Positions 45,314 to 55,691 of a stretch of 64,000 nt of DNA are shown piece after piece (position 1 is the stretch's first letter; every line of letters starts with the position of its first letter). The translations under genes were made by a program, and so were the position numbers. Source of the stretch: Bacteroidota bacterium. Lineage in GTDB: Bacteria; Bacteroidota; Bacteroidia; Bacteroidales; Paludibacteraceae. Location: NCBI GenBank assembly GCA_023391625.1, contig JAEWAN010000027.1, forward strand, positions 123,139-187,138, in the 5' to 3' direction. Under the pieces are notes generated by a model. The model was not told where the DNA came from. It worked only from the letters and a program-made list of their open reading frames with translations, and made no database searches.

Positions 45314-46417
45314 ATGAAACAGTTTCTGGCATTCGTTCGAAAAGAATTCTATCACATATTACGCGACAGGCGAACCGTGATGATCTTACTAATTATGCCC
45401 ATCGTCATGATTATCCTTTTCGGGTTTGCCCTGACCACAGAAGTCAGAAACATTAACGTGGCCGTTTTATCACCGGAACCCGACGATATGGCCAGGCAAC
45501 TGGTGCAACGAATAGAAGCCAGCGAATACTTTACAGTACGGGAATACATAGAAAATCCCGATGATATTGACCGCCTTTTCAGAAAAGGAGACATAGACCT
45601 GGTTTTAGCATTCGGGCAACACTTTTCAGACAATATATTTACACCGGAAGGCTCACAAATACAAATTGTTGTAGATGCCAGTGATGCCAATATGGCTCAA
45701 AGTTTCATCACTTATACTTCTTCCGTTATAGCTGACTATTACACGGAATCCATGCCACCCAACAGCGCAAATGGCATAGTTCCCAATGTTACCTTGCTGT
45801 ATAACCCGCAAATGAAATCGTCTTTCAATTTCGTTCCGGGAATTATGGGATTGATCCTCATGTTGATTTGTGCTATGATGACCTCCATTGCTATCGTAAA
45901 AGAAAAGGAAACCGGGACAATGGAAGTATTACTGGTATCTCCGGTAAAGCCCATTTATATTATCATGGCCAAAATGATACCCTATTTTACATTATCATGC
46001 GTCAACCTGATAACAATCCTGTTAATGGCCGTTTTTGTACTGAAAGTTCCCGTTGCGGGGAGTCTTCTTGCACTGACTGTCGTATCCCTGCTCTATATAT
46101 TCACCAATCTGGCACTGGGACTCCTTGTTTCAACGGTTGCCCAACAACAGGTCACAGCCATGCTGTTCTCTGCCATGCTGCTCATGGTACCCACTATCCT
46201 GCTGTCAGGCATGGTGTTCCCGGTAGAAAGTATGCCAACCATACTGAGAGGCATCTCATTTGTATTGCCTCCTCGCTGGTATATAGAAGCAGTACGGAAA
46301 TTTATGATACAAGGGCTGCCTATGGCGTATGCCCTTAAAGAAATAATCATATTAGCCATCATGGCGGTTGTACTAATATCCATTAGTTTAAAAAAATTCA
46401 AAAATCGTCTGGAATAA
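45314..46417 (+). CDS. ABC-2 type permease (YbhS-like)
   Basis: The 367-residue protein has one N-terminal membrane helix, a large extracytoplasmic loop (about 45-170) and five C-terminal helices. KEKETGTMEVLLVSPVKP, the conserved cytoplasmic coupling segment of ABC-2 permeases, lies near 195. It forms a heterodimer with the next permease. A 73-base gap after the ATPases contains no terminator. Confidence 0.93.
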   Translation: MKQFLAFVRKEFYHILRDRRTVMILLIMPIVMIILFGFALTTEVRNINVAVLSPEPDDMARQLVQRIEASEYFTVREYIENPDDIDRLFRKGDIDLVLAFGQHFSDNIFTPEGSQIQIVVDASDANMAQSFITYTSSVIADYYTESMPPNSANGIVPNVTLLYNPQMKSSFNFVPGIMGLILMLICAMMTSIAIVKEKETGTMEVLLVSPVKPIYIIMAKMIPYFTLSCVNLITILLMAVFVLKVPVAGSLLALTVVSLLYIFTNLALGLLVSTVAQQQVTAMLFSAMLLMVPTILLSGMVFPVESMPTILRGISFVLPPRWYIEAVRKFMIQGLPMAYALKEIIILAIMAVVLISISLKKFKNRLE

Positions 46418-46420
46418 ATT

Positions 46421-47524
46421 ATGACACTAAAATATTTATTAGAAAAAGAATTCAAGCAGATATTCCGGAATAAATTCATGCCGGCACTCGCCGTTGTGTT
46501 TCCACTTGTAGTTATGCTTATTATGCCCTGGGCTGCTACACTGGACATCAAAAACATCCAGGTCACAGTCATAGACAGGGATGCGTCTCCCCTATCCCAG
46601 GAATTGATACAGAAAATAAACTATTCCAGTTACTTCACACTCACCTCACTGACCAGAAACTACGATGAAGGAATTACCGAACTTGAATACGGAGATGCCG
46701 ACCTGATCTTTGAAATTCCATCCGGATTTGAATCTCAGCTAATAAATTTCGGCACTGCTCCCGTACAAATCTCCGTGAATGCCGTAAACAGTATAAAAGG
46801 GATGTTAGGACAATCCTATATAATGAATCTCATAAATGAATTTACAGCAGAAAATATACAGTCCGATAATCAGTTGAGCCCTAAAGTTGAAATACTTACC
46901 AAGAACATGTATAATCCTACACTGGATTACAAGCACACCATGATTCCGGGGCTGATTATGATCATCATGGTAGTACTATGCGGATTCCTGCCTGCGGTCA
47001 ATATCGTATCTGAGAAAGAAAAAGGAACCATAGAACAGCTCAATGTAACCCCTATAAGCAAGTTAACGTTTATTTTAGCCAAATTAATTCCATTCTGGAT
47101 CATCGGATTAGTTGCATTGACTATCGCATTTATATTAACATGGTTAGTTTACGGGCTTGTACCCGTAGGACATTTTATCACGCTTTACCTTTCTTCCGGA
47201 CTTTTTATCCTGATAATGACCGGATTCGGATTGGTTATATCCAACAATTCCGCCACCATGCAACAGGCATGCTTTGTCATGTTTTTCTTCGCCATGATAT
47301 TTATAATGATGTGCGGTTTGCTAACCCCGGTAGACAGCATGCCCGGTTGGGCACAAGTGATAGCCAGTGTAAGCCCGGCAACTTATATGGTCAATATTTT
47401 ACGCTGTGTTTACATAAAAGGCAGCAGTATAACAGACCTACAGTCAGACTTCATCATACTTACAATTATGGCGGTTATTTTTAACGTTTGGGCTGTATTA
47501 AGTTACAAGAAATCCTCCAATTAA
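46421..47524 (+). CDS. ABC-2 type permease (YbhR-like)
   Basis: The 367-residue protein has the same layout as its neighbour: N-terminal helix, periplasmic loop, and coupling segment SEKEKGTIEQLNVTPIS. It starts three bases after the previous stop and is the last gene of the exporter operon. Confidence 0.93.
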   Translation: MTLKYLLEKEFKQIFRNKFMPALAVVFPLVVMLIMPWAATLDIKNIQVTVIDRDASPLSQELIQKINYSSYFTLTSLTRNYDEGITELEYGDADLIFEIPSGFESQLINFGTAPVQISVNAVNSIKGMLGQSYIMNLINEFTAENIQSDNQLSPKVEILTKNMYNPTLDYKHTMIPGLIMIIMVVLCGFLPAVNIVSEKEKGTIEQLNVTPISKLTFILAKLIPFWIIGLVALTIAFILTWLVYGLVPVGHFITLYLSSGLFILIMTGFGLVISNNSATMQQACFVMFFFAMIFIMMCGLLTPVDSMPGWAQVIASVSPATYMVNILRCVYIKGSSITDLQSDFIILTIMAVIFNVWAVLSYKKSSN

Positions 47525-47665
47525 AACGGCTTAATCCAAAGCAATAAATTGCCATTCGGACTTTCCGTTCTGCTCACTTATAAATGAGTTTATAAATAAC
47601 TGAAAGAAGTTTGAAAAAACATTCATTTTTCATAAAAGCCCTCACTTACAACCAATAAAAAATTG

Positions 47666-47673
47666 TATTTTTG
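47666..47673 (+). promoter_or_regulatory. -7 promoter element for dut
   Basis: TATTTTTG fits TAnnTTTG and lies 65 bases before the dut start, in the 213-base gap after the exporter operon. Confidence 0.55.
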
Positions 47674-47737
47674 TAGTTATTTTAATAGATTTTTTATATA
47701 AATAAGGGGTATTATCACCCCTAAAGCAGCACATAAC

Positions 47738-48172
47738 ATGAAAATAAAAATTGTCAACCATTCCAAACACGCCCTGCCCGAATATGCTACACAACTTTCT
47801 GCCGGAGTAGATTTGCGTGCAAACCTTGACGAACCTGTAGTACTAAAATCGCTGGAACGCAAACTGATCCCCACCGGATTATTTATTGAGCTTCCGGAAG
47901 GTTACGAAGCGCAGATACGTCCAAGAAGTGGTCTGGCAATTAAACACGGCATTTCACTGGTAAACAGTCCGGGCACCATCGATGCGGATTATCGGGGTGA
48001 AATAGGGGTTATTGTTATCAACCTGTCCAAAGAAGATTTTGTTATACAAGACGGCGAGCGTATCTGCCAGATGGTTATAGCAAAACATGAACGGGCTGAA
48101 TGGACAGAAGTAGAAAGTCTCAACGAAACAGCCCGTGGAGCCGGAGGCTTCGGGCACACAGGAAAGAAATAA
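47738..48172 (+). CDS. dut: Deoxyuridine 5'-triphosphate nucleotidohydrolase
   Basis: The 144-residue trimeric dUTPase converts dUTP to dUMP. All five motifs are present, including SAGVDLRA, RPRSGLA, NSPGTIDADYRGEI, RICQMVI and RGAGGFGHTGK. It is the first of a group of genes (TPR lipoprotein, DUF4292 lipoprotein, EnvC-like) read in one direction with short gaps. Confidence 0.97.
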   Translation: MKIKIVNHSKHALPEYATQLSAGVDLRANLDEPVVLKSLERKLIPTGLFIELPEGYEAQIRPRSGLAIKHGISLVNSPGTIDADYRGEIGVIVINLSKEDFVIQDGERICQMVIAKHERAEWTEVESLNETARGAGGFGHTGKK

Positions 48173-48196
48173 TTCTTTTACGTACTTACAAGATAC

Positions 48197-49954
48197 ATGT
48201 ATAAAAGACTAGGGATATTTTTCGCAGTTATCATATGCTTAACCGGATGTTCTTCTTTAAAACAGACGACCCGGCATACCACCTCTTCTTCTCGTCTGAC
48301 CGACGCAGAAGAACAGCAATTCTATTACTATTATTACGAAGCATTCAGGCTGCGTGATAACCAGCGATATGACCAGGCACTGGAAACGTTTCTTCTGTGT
48401 TATGAGATAGATTCTCTAAATCCGGGATTAAATTCAGACCTCGGGTTATTCTATGCTTCCATGGGGTATATGAATGAAGCTATAAAACATTTGGAAAAAA
48501 CGGTAGAACTGGAGCCGTCAAACTGGTGGTACAACATGCGGTTAATAAATATGCTGGCAGAGCAGAAACAATGGGAACGTGCCATTGAGCTAACCGTGAA
48601 ACTACAAAAAAGATATCCCTACAAAGAAGACGTTTATTATATGTTGGCCTCCTTATATACAGAGACCAAACAATATGACAAAGCAATAGGCGCCTACAAC
48701 CAGATGGAAAAAATCGTAGGAATAAATGAAGCCCTTTCTTTTGAGAAATTCAGGCTTTACCTGCAATCCGGCAAATTGAAAAAAGGAATTGCAGAAATAG
48801 ACCGCCTCATCAATGAATATCCGTCGGAAACCCGTTATCAGGTTTTGAGGGGCGACATCTATCTGGAACAAAAAATGCCGGAAGAGGCTTATAACATTTA
48901 TCAGTCGGTACTTGCCAGCGACCCCCAAAACGCATATGTATACATATCGCTGTCCGACTATTACAACACAATCAACGAACCGGACAAAGCGTTGGAATCC
49001 ATCGTCAATGCATTGAAAAATGAGCAGCTCGATGTAAACACAAAAATGGAGATTCTCGGCAAATACGTTGAAAACCTAATTGCAGATGAAAAGAAAATAG
49101 ACGAAACGGAAGACCTTTTCAAACTACTGGTAGACCGTTATCCCCTGGAAGAACAGGTACACATTTATTATGCGATATTCCTCCAGTTTCAGGAAAGGTA
49201 TGACGAGATGATAGAAGTACTGAAAACCATCCTCTACATAAACCCTAAAAACGACGGGGCCTGGAACCAGCTTATCCAATTATATTATATGGATAAAAAA
49301 CCGGAAAAAGTAATTGAAGTAGCTTCTAAGGCCATAGAAAACATGCCGGAAGACCTTAGATGGTATATTTACAAATCAAGCTCTCAACTATTTCTTCAGG
49401 ATTACGAAAGTGCCCTTGAAACCTCATTGGCTGCAGCTCAATACATTGAAACAAGTACCAACGCTGCTCTAAAGAGCGATATTTATACACAAACAGGAGA
49501 TATTTACTATCACTTGAATAAAAAAGACGAAGCCTTTGAGGCTTATGAAAAAGCATTAAAAGTCTTCCCCAATAATGTGGGAGCAATGAATAACTATGCC
49601 TACTACCTCTCATTGGAAAAAACAAATTTGAAAAGAGCGGAATTACTTAGTGCCAGGACAGTGGAACTTGATCCTAAGAACAGTACTTTTCTGGACACTT
49701 ATGCATGGATATTATACCAGCAGGGAAATTATTCCCTTGCAAAATTTTATATAGAACGGGCAATGGATAATGCCGACACGGAAGACGACCATAATGTCAT
49801 CATTGATCACTACGGAGATATCCTGTGGAAAAACGGAGATCATGAAAAGGCTGTTGAAATGTGGGAAAAAGCTTTGAAATCCGGGTTAAATACAGAAGAA
49901 GTAAAACAAAAAGTAGAGCAGAAACGCCTGGTTACCGAAGAGGCTGCTCAATAA
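48197..49954 (+). CDS. TPR-repeat lipoprotein
   Basis: The 585-residue protein has a lipoprotein signal (lipobox LTGC, Cys16) and many tetratricopeptide repeats across nearly the whole length (e.g. AFEAYEKALKVFPNN and AVEMWEKALKSGLN). TPR proteins scaffold protein contacts, here probably in the periplasm or at the outer membrane. Neighbours dut, DUF4292-like and EnvC-like suggest a role near the cell envelope. No enzymatic motif. Confidence 0.9.
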   Translation: MYKRLGIFFAVIICLTGCSSLKQTTRHTTSSSRLTDAEEQQFYYYYYEAFRLRDNQRYDQALETFLLCYEIDSLNPGLNSDLGLFYASMGYMNEAIKHLEKTVELEPSNWWYNMRLINMLAEQKQWERAIELTVKLQKRYPYKEDVYYMLASLYTETKQYDKAIGAYNQMEKIVGINEALSFEKFRLYLQSGKLKKGIAEIDRLINEYPSETRYQVLRGDIYLEQKMPEEAYNIYQSVLASDPQNAYVYISLSDYYNTINEPDKALESIVNALKNEQLDVNTKMEILGKYVENLIADEKKIDETEDLFKLLVDRYPLEEQVHIYYAIFLQFQERYDEMIEVLKTILYINPKNDGAWNQLIQLYYMDKKPEKVIEVASKAIENMPEDLRWYIYKSSSQLFLQDYESALETSLAAAQYIETSTNAALKSDIYTQTGDIYYHLNKKDEAFEAYEKALKVFPNNVGAMNNYAYYLSLEKTNLKRAELLSARTVELDPKNSTFLDTYAWILYQQGNYSLAKFYIERAMDNADTEDDHNVIIDHYGDILWKNGDHEKAVEMWEKALKSGLNTEEVKQKVEQKRLVTEEAAQ

Positions 49955-50028
49955 ATCTTCAGACATGCCGTTCCGAAACAGGCTTAACTTAGCTCTAAAC
50001 GCAGGCATGTGTACCCGAGGAAACAATT

Positions 50029-50829
50029 ATGAATAAAAGCATATTTATCTGTATCATTCTGACTGTTGTTTTACTGGCTTCCTGTAAAAGTACCAAAACA
50101 ATACAGAAAGCCCCTAAACCTGACTCTTTTGAGCAGTTAGTGACAGAAAGGAAAGATGCAGAGCCTAAATTTACAACAATGAATGCCAGCAACACATCCA
50201 TTAGTGTAAATTTAAACGGACAGCAGATTAACGTATCTGCCAGCCTACGTATTATTACTGATTCTGTTATTGTGTTATCAATAACACCTTTTATGGGAAT
50301 AGAACTGTTTTCCGTTGAATTATATCCTGACCATTGGATTTTATTCGACAAATTAAATAAAGACTATTATACCGATAACTATGAATACTTATTTTACCGT
50401 TTTGGCATAAGAACCGATTTTTATATGTTCCAGTCCATTTTTTCAGCCCAACTATTTTTCCTCAGCGGAGATAAACCGGATAAGAAAAAATGCAAATATG
50501 AAACTCTGGAGAACAATAAAAACCTGATCATCTGTGAATACGGACAGATAACACAAACCGTACAAACAGCTGAAGACCATAGCCTGGAACAACTAAAATT
50601 CCAGAATAAAGACGAGAACTTTAGTTTCAACGCTGTTTACAGCGATTATATGGTTACAAAGGGGGTAAAATTTCCACGAAAAATGAATTTTGACGCTCTC
50701 GCATTAAAAGGGAACATTAACTTACAGATGAATCTTAACATACAAAAAGTTACGTTTAACACTGAGTTGAAAATTTCTTTTTCTAATCCTCAGCGTTATA
50801 ACAAAAAAACACTTGATCAATTATTATAA
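50029..50829 (+). CDS. DUF4292-like lipoprotein
   Basis: The 266-residue protein has a lipoprotein signal (LLASC, Cys17). The mature part has mostly beta-strand character, with SVNLNGQQINVSASLRI and SVIVLSITPFMGIELFSVEL, resembling LolA/LolB-like folds reported for DUF4292. It is three bases upstream of the EnvC-like gene. Its role is unknown; lipoprotein handling or division support are possible. Confidence 0.8.
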   Translation: MNKSIFICIILTVVLLASCKSTKTIQKAPKPDSFEQLVTERKDAEPKFTTMNASNTSISVNLNGQQINVSASLRIITDSVIVLSITPFMGIELFSVELYPDHWILFDKLNKDYYTDNYEYLFYRFGIRTDFYMFQSIFSAQLFFLSGDKPDKKKCKYETLENNKNLIICEYGQITQTVQTAEDHSLEQLKFQNKDENFSFNAVYSDYMVTKGVKFPRKMNFDALALKGNINLQMNLNIQKVTFNTELKISFSNPQRYNKKTLDQLL

Positions 50830-50831
50830 AA

Positions 50832-52088
50832 ATGAAGATACGTTTTTCATATTTTATTCTTTTGTTACTGATGGCGGTTTCTACCAGTCAGCTGCATGCG
50901 GCACAGACATCTGTGAAACAACTGGAGAAAGAGCGTAAAGAAACGCTCAAAAAAATGGAAACCACCAACAAGATGCTGAATGAAACAAAAAAATCACAGC
51001 AAAGCACACTTAACAAACTCAACATTCTGAACAATAACATAAGAGAACGAAAAACATTAATCAATACGATAAACAAAGAAGTAAAACAACTGGACAATGA
51101 AATAAACGTATTGACACAAGAAAAAAACGAACTTGAAAAACAACTTGAAAAACTTAAAGCTGATTATGCCCGGCTTATACAGGAAGCATATATAAACAGA
51201 AATTCATATAATAAAATAATTTTCATATTTTCTGCTGAAAACTTTGACCAGTCTTACCGGCGGTTGCGCTACCTGCAGGAGTACTCATCATACAGAAAGC
51301 AACAAGCTAAAGAAATACAACGTATTACAGCTGAAATCGAGGAAAGGAATAAAGCCTCCGAACAACATAAGCTATCTAAATTATCGGTTCTGCAACAAAA
51401 AGAACAGGAAACACGGAAACTGGCTCGAGATCAACAAACAGAAAAGAAGATGCTGACCGACCTGCAGAAAAAAGAAAGAAAACTAAAACAGGATCTTAAA
51501 ACTCAGGAAAAAAAGGCAGCCCAACTTAACAAAAAAATTGAAGATATGATTGCGGAAGAAATCCGCAGAAATGAAGAAAAGCAGAAAAAAGCACAGCAAA
51601 AAGAAGGTCAAAAGCCAACCACCGGCACAATAAAACCGGAAAACATGCTGACCAAAGAAGAAAAACTTCTCAATGGTAATTTTGAAAGCAACAAAGGCAG
51701 ATTGCCCTGGCCTGTGGAAAGAGGATTCATTAGCGGCAAATACGGAGTTCAGCCACATCCGGTGTTAAAACACGTGACAGTAAACAACAAAGGCATATAC
51801 ATACAAACTCCCGCCAAATCTGATGCAAGGGCTATTTTTGACGGAGAGGTAACCCAGCGGTTTTCCATGCCCGGAAGCAACAATGGAATCATTGTAAAAC
51901 ACGGTATATACCGGACAGTATATGCCAATCTCACGGAAATGTATGTAAACGTCGGCGATAAGATAAAAGCCAAACAAGCTATCGGGAAAATTTATACCGA
52001 CGACGAAAATGACAACAAGACTGAATTATATTTTCAGCTTTGGAAAGATAAAACAATTATGGATCCTACTCCCTGGATCGCTAAATAG
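50832..52088 (+). CDS. EnvC-like murein hydrolase activator (degenerate M23 domain)
   Basis: This 418-residue protein has a signal peptide (about 1-24), a long coiled coil (about 25-265) and a C-terminal LytM/M23 fold (about 295-415). The zinc ligands are lost: where active M23 enzymes have HxGxD the sequence reads NKGIYI, and where they have YaHL it reads YANL. This is typical of EnvC/NlpD activators, which switch on amidases during septum splitting rather than cutting peptidoglycan themselves. Confidence 0.9.
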   Translation: MKIRFSYFILLLLMAVSTSQLHAAQTSVKQLEKERKETLKKMETTNKMLNETKKSQQSTLNKLNILNNNIRERKTLINTINKEVKQLDNEINVLTQEKNELEKQLEKLKADYARLIQEAYINRNSYNKIIFIFSAENFDQSYRRLRYLQEYSSYRKQQAKEIQRITAEIEERNKASEQHKLSKLSVLQQKEQETRKLARDQQTEKKMLTDLQKKERKLKQDLKTQEKKAAQLNKKIEDMIAEEIRRNEEKQKKAQQKEGQKPTTGTIKPENMLTKEEKLLNGNFESNKGRLPWPVERGFISGKYGVQPHPVLKHVTVNNKGIYIQTPAKSDARAIFDGEVTQRFSMPGSNNGIIVKHGIYRTVYANLTEMYVNVGDKIKAKQAIGKIYTDDENDNKTELYFQLWKDKTIMDPTPWIAK

Positions 52089-52135
52089 CAGGATAAACAC
52101 AAGACTATATTATTTTTAAAGAAAGGCATTAACAG

Positions 52136-54013
52136 ATGAGTGAAGTATTGGATAATTTGTCAATGGGAACGTATGATGATAGCAACATCATCACGTTGGA
52201 AGGCTTGGAACACGTTCGTCGCCGTCCCGGTATGTACATTGGTAAATTAGGGGACGGAAAACATGCGGACGATGGAATTTACGTACTGCTTAAAGAAGTG
52301 CTTGACAACTCAATTGACGAGTTCCGCATGGGATTCGGAAAAACAATCGAGGTTAAACTGACAAACAAAAGCATTGAAGTACGTGACTACGGACGGGGTA
52401 TTCCACTGGGTAAAATGATTGATGCAGTCTCCATTATGAATACCGGAGGAAAATATGACTCCAAAGCGTTTAAAAAATCTGTCGGGCTAAACGGAGTCGG
52501 AACAAAAGCAGTTAACGCATTGTCATATGCGTTTATCGTACAGAGCTTTCGGGATGGAAAAACACGCCGTGCCGAATTTCAGCAAGGCAAACTGGTAAAC
52601 GATACGGACATTCAGGACGATAATTCCGGAAACGGTACATATATTTATTTTGAACCGGACAATGAACTGTTTCAGAACTATGAATACAAAGATGAGTTCA
52701 TTGAAACAATGTTACGGAATTATTCCTATCTCAACACCGGACTTACAATCATTTTTAACGGTAAGAAATTTTTCTCAAAAAACGGGTTGCTGGATCTGCT
52801 GAATGAAAATATGACATCTGAACCGCTATACCCTATCATTCACCTAAAAGATGAAGATATAGAAATAGCTTTTACCCATAGTGACCAATACGGAGAAGAA
52901 TACTATTCTTTTGTAAACGGTCAGCACACTACCCAGGGAGGTACTCACCAAAGTGCATTCCGTGAAGCAGTGGCACGTACCATCAAAGAGTATTACTCAA
53001 AAAATATGGAAGTTGCCGACATCCGTAACGGTATGATAGCAGCCATAGCCATCAGCGTGGAAGAGCCCGTATTTGAGTCGCAAACCAAAACGAAACTGGG
53101 TTCACGGGATATGTCACCGGGAGGAATTACAGTCAATAAGTTTATCTCCGATTTTCTGAAAAAGGAACTGGATAACTACATGCATCGCAATACGGAGACA
53201 TCCGACATCATGCTTCAGAAAATACTTGAATCGGAAAAAGAACGAAAAGCCATTGCCGGTGTAACCAAGTTGGCCAGAGAACGTGCAAAAAAAGTAAGCT
53301 TACATAATAAAAAATTACGCGATTGCAGGATACATTATAATGATGCTAAGGGAGAAACGGAAAATTCTTCCATATTCATCACCGAGGGAGACTCAGCGAG
53401 CGGTTCCATCACCAAGAGCCGAGATGTAACAACGCAAGCCGTATTCAGTTTACGAGGCAAACCCCTCAACAGTTATGGTCTGACCAAGAAAGTGGTGTAT
53501 GAAAATGAAGAATTCAACCTGTTGCAAGCAGCCTTAAATATAGAAGAAGGAATAGAAGGATTACGTTACAATAAAATTATCATTGCAACAGATGCCGATG
53601 TGGACGGTATGCACATACGCCTGCTTATGATCACCTTCTTCTTGCAGTTTTTTCCGGATTTGATAAAGAAAGGACACGTATATATCCTCCAGACACCTTT
53701 GTTCCGTGTACGCAATAAAAAAGAAACTATTTACTGTTACTCGGAAGATGAACGTGTACAAGCATTGAAAAAGCTGGGAGCTGCTGCCGAAATTACCCGG
53801 TTTAAAGGATTGGGAGAAATATCTCCGGATGAATTTAAACATTTCATAGGAAAAGACATTCGTCTAGATCAGGTTACCCTACGTAAAGGAGATGCTGTAT
53901 CCGACCTGTTGGCTTTCTATATGGGAAAAAACACATCAGAACGCCAGAACTTTATCATAGATAACCTGGTTATCGAGGAAGATGTAGAAGAAACCTTAAA
54001 AGGGAATGCCTGA
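52136..54013 (+). CDS. parE: DNA topoisomerase IV subunit B
   Basis: The 625-residue GHKL-type ATPase subunit has RRRPGMYIG, ATP-binding DNSIDEF, GLNGVGTKAVNAL, the TOPRIM motif TEGDSASG and metal-binding DADVDGMH. It lacks the long GyrB insertion and shows the DGIYVLLKEVLDNSIDEFRMGFGK-type N-terminus of Bacteroidales ParE (quoted in part). Partner ParC is not in the window. The stop overlaps the next start by one base. Confidence 0.92.
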   Translation: MSEVLDNLSMGTYDDSNIITLEGLEHVRRRPGMYIGKLGDGKHADDGIYVLLKEVLDNSIDEFRMGFGKTIEVKLTNKSIEVRDYGRGIPLGKMIDAVSIMNTGGKYDSKAFKKSVGLNGVGTKAVNALSYAFIVQSFRDGKTRRAEFQQGKLVNDTDIQDDNSGNGTYIYFEPDNELFQNYEYKDEFIETMLRNYSYLNTGLTIIFNGKKFFSKNGLLDLLNENMTSEPLYPIIHLKDEDIEIAFTHSDQYGEEYYSFVNGQHTTQGGTHQSAFREAVARTIKEYYSKNMEVADIRNGMIAAIAISVEEPVFESQTKTKLGSRDMSPGGITVNKFISDFLKKELDNYMHRNTETSDIMLQKILESEKERKAIAGVTKLARERAKKVSLHNKKLRDCRIHYNDAKGETENSSIFITEGDSASGSITKSRDVTTQAVFSLRGKPLNSYGLTKKVVYENEEFNLLQAALNIEEGIEGLRYNKIIIATDADVDGMHIRLLMITFFLQFFPDLIKKGHVYILQTPLFRVRNKKETIYCYSEDERVQALKKLGAAAEITRFKGLGEISPDEFKHFIGKDIRLDQVTLRKGDAVSDLLAFYMGKNTSERQNFIIDNLVIEEDVEETLKGNA

Positions 54014-54447
54014 TGTACACGGATGAATATTATATGAAACAGGCACTGGCTGAAGCCCGTAAAGCTTTGGAACATGATGAAGTACCTATCGGTGCGGTTA
54101 TCACCTGTCAGGATAGAATTATCGCACGGGGATACAATCTTACGGAAACTCTGACCGATGTAACCGCCCATGCCGAAATGCAAGCTATAACTGCAGCCTC
54201 CCAATTTCTGGGAGGTAAATATCTTGCAGACTGTACCATATATGTCACAGTCGAACCTTGCACCATGTGTGCAGGTGCTATAGCATGGTCTCAAATAGGA
54301 AAGTTAGTATATGGAGCTGCGGACGAAAAAAAGGGATTTCGCCATTTGGCACCCAACGCCCTACACCCTAAAACTGTTGTTATACAAGGAATTTTGGCTG
54401 AAGAATGCAGCCAGCTTGTAAAGGATTTCTTTAAAAGCAAAAGATAA
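54013..54447 (+). CDS. tadA: TadA-like nucleoside deaminase
   Basis: The 144-residue cytidine/deoxycytidylate-deaminase-fold protein has HAEMQAI (zinc His and catalytic Glu) and PCTMCAGAI (zinc cysteines). Size and motifs fit tRNA adenosine-34 deaminase, but guanine deaminase-like members look similar. Its start shares one base with the parE stop (TGATG). It ends 6 bases from the converging metallophosphoesterase gene, with no room for a terminator. Confidence 0.88.
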   Translation: MYTDEYYMKQALAEARKALEHDEVPIGAVITCQDRIIARGYNLTETLTDVTAHAEMQAITAASQFLGGKYLADCTIYVTVEPCTMCAGAIAWSQIGKLVYGAADEKKGFRHLAPNALHPKTVVIQGILAEECSQLVKDFFKSKR

Positions 54448-54453
54448 TTCCTC

Positions 54454-55572
54454 TCAATATTTCAAAGAAATAACGACTATTTCTGATTGAGTACCTATCC
54501 GGAAATGAGGCCCCCAGATACCCAGACCGGAAGATACATAATAATGTGTGTTTCCCCTTCTGGAATATCCGTGCGCATTCTCATACAAACTTCTTACAAC
54601 CAGATTAGCTGGGAAAAACTGCCCTTCATGTGTATGACCGGAAATCTGTAAATCGACACCCTCGCCCTCTGCTTCTTCCAAATGGTACGGCTGATGATCC
54701 AACAATATAAAAGGTTTATCTCTGTCCAAACCTTCCATAATATCAGATAAAGGTTTCCGATTCCGGTTTGTCCTGTCATCCCGGCCTATAATATAAAAAC
54801 TATCATGTACCAAAACGGCAGAGTCCCTCAACACGTTCATACCTGCACTATTTAAATAATCCAAAGTTTGTGTGATATTGCCTCCTATATATTCATGATT
54901 ACCCGGAACCGCATATACACCTAACGGTGCTTTCAATTTCCGGAGATCTTCATTCATGCCTTGTTCCACAACAGGAGCCAACACATTATCACACATATCC
55001 CCGACCAAAAGGATGATGTCAGGATTCTGCTCATTAATTAAATCGACATATTTGTTTAAACGCTTCTTATCAATGGTAATACCCAAATGCAGGTCGCTCG
55101 CAGCCACTATTTTCAGTTCCTTATTCTGTAAAGCCGAATTTTCAGCACAAATATCCAAATGAACAACTTCCGGATGATTAAACTTATAATTGCCGGTCAG
55201 CATCACAACCAGAATGATCAAAGCACTTCCCGCAAAAGCCCATTTCCTGAAAACAAGCATTCCTTCCGGAGCAAAATGAAAAAAATAATTGACCAACCGG
55301 ACAAGATCTGTCAGGAAAAAAGCGATAAAAAGGTATAGGAATAAAATCAATGCAGTTCCTCCGATAGGAGCAAGTATCCGAGCTAATGAATACGGCAAAT
55401 AAAAGCTCCCGGTCAAACCGAGAAACAAAGTAACAAACAAGACAATCATTCCAACCATATACGTTGTACGCAGTACCGAAAAATCTCTCAATACCTGCCA
55501 CCCACGTAATGCAGAATAGGCTACCAAAACGGTAAAAACAATAAACATAAAAATAAAAACACCGTACTTCAT
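54454..55572 (-). CDS. Membrane-anchored metallophosphoesterase
   Basis: The 372-residue protein has three to four N-terminal membrane helices (about 1-130) and a calcineurin-like phosphoesterase domain facing the periplasm or cytoplasm. Metal-binding motifs are ASDLHLG, VGDMCDN, PGNHEY and GHTHEGQ. This architecture is found in YkuE/YaeI-type UDP-diacylglucosamine- or lipid-phosphoesterases; the substrate is not known. Confidence 0.9.
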   Translation of the reverse strand: MKYGVFIFMFIVFTVLVAYSALRGWQVLRDFSVLRTTYMVGMIVLFVTLFLGLTGSFYLPYSLARILAPIGGTALILFLYLFIAFFLTDLVRLVNYFFHFAPEGMLVFRKWAFAGSALIILVVMLTGNYKFNHPEVVHLDICAENSALQNKELKIVAASDLHLGITIDKKRLNKYVDLINEQNPDIILLVGDMCDNVLAPVVEQGMNEDLRKLKAPLGVYAVPGNHEYIGGNITQTLDYLNSAGMNVLRDSAVLVHDSFYIIGRDDRTNRNRKPLSDIMEGLDRDKPFILLDHQPYHLEEAEGEGVDLQISGHTHEGQFFPANLVVRSLYENAHGYSRRGNTHYYVSSGLGIWGPHFRIGTQSEIVVISLKY

Positions 55573-55691
55573 ATCTATACACTTAAAAAAAACTAAATGC
55601 CTCCAAATTTACACAACAGAAAACACGCAAACCTCTTTGTTTATGAAATTAAGCATTCATAAAGGATATTTAAAGGTTTACAGACTTCCTG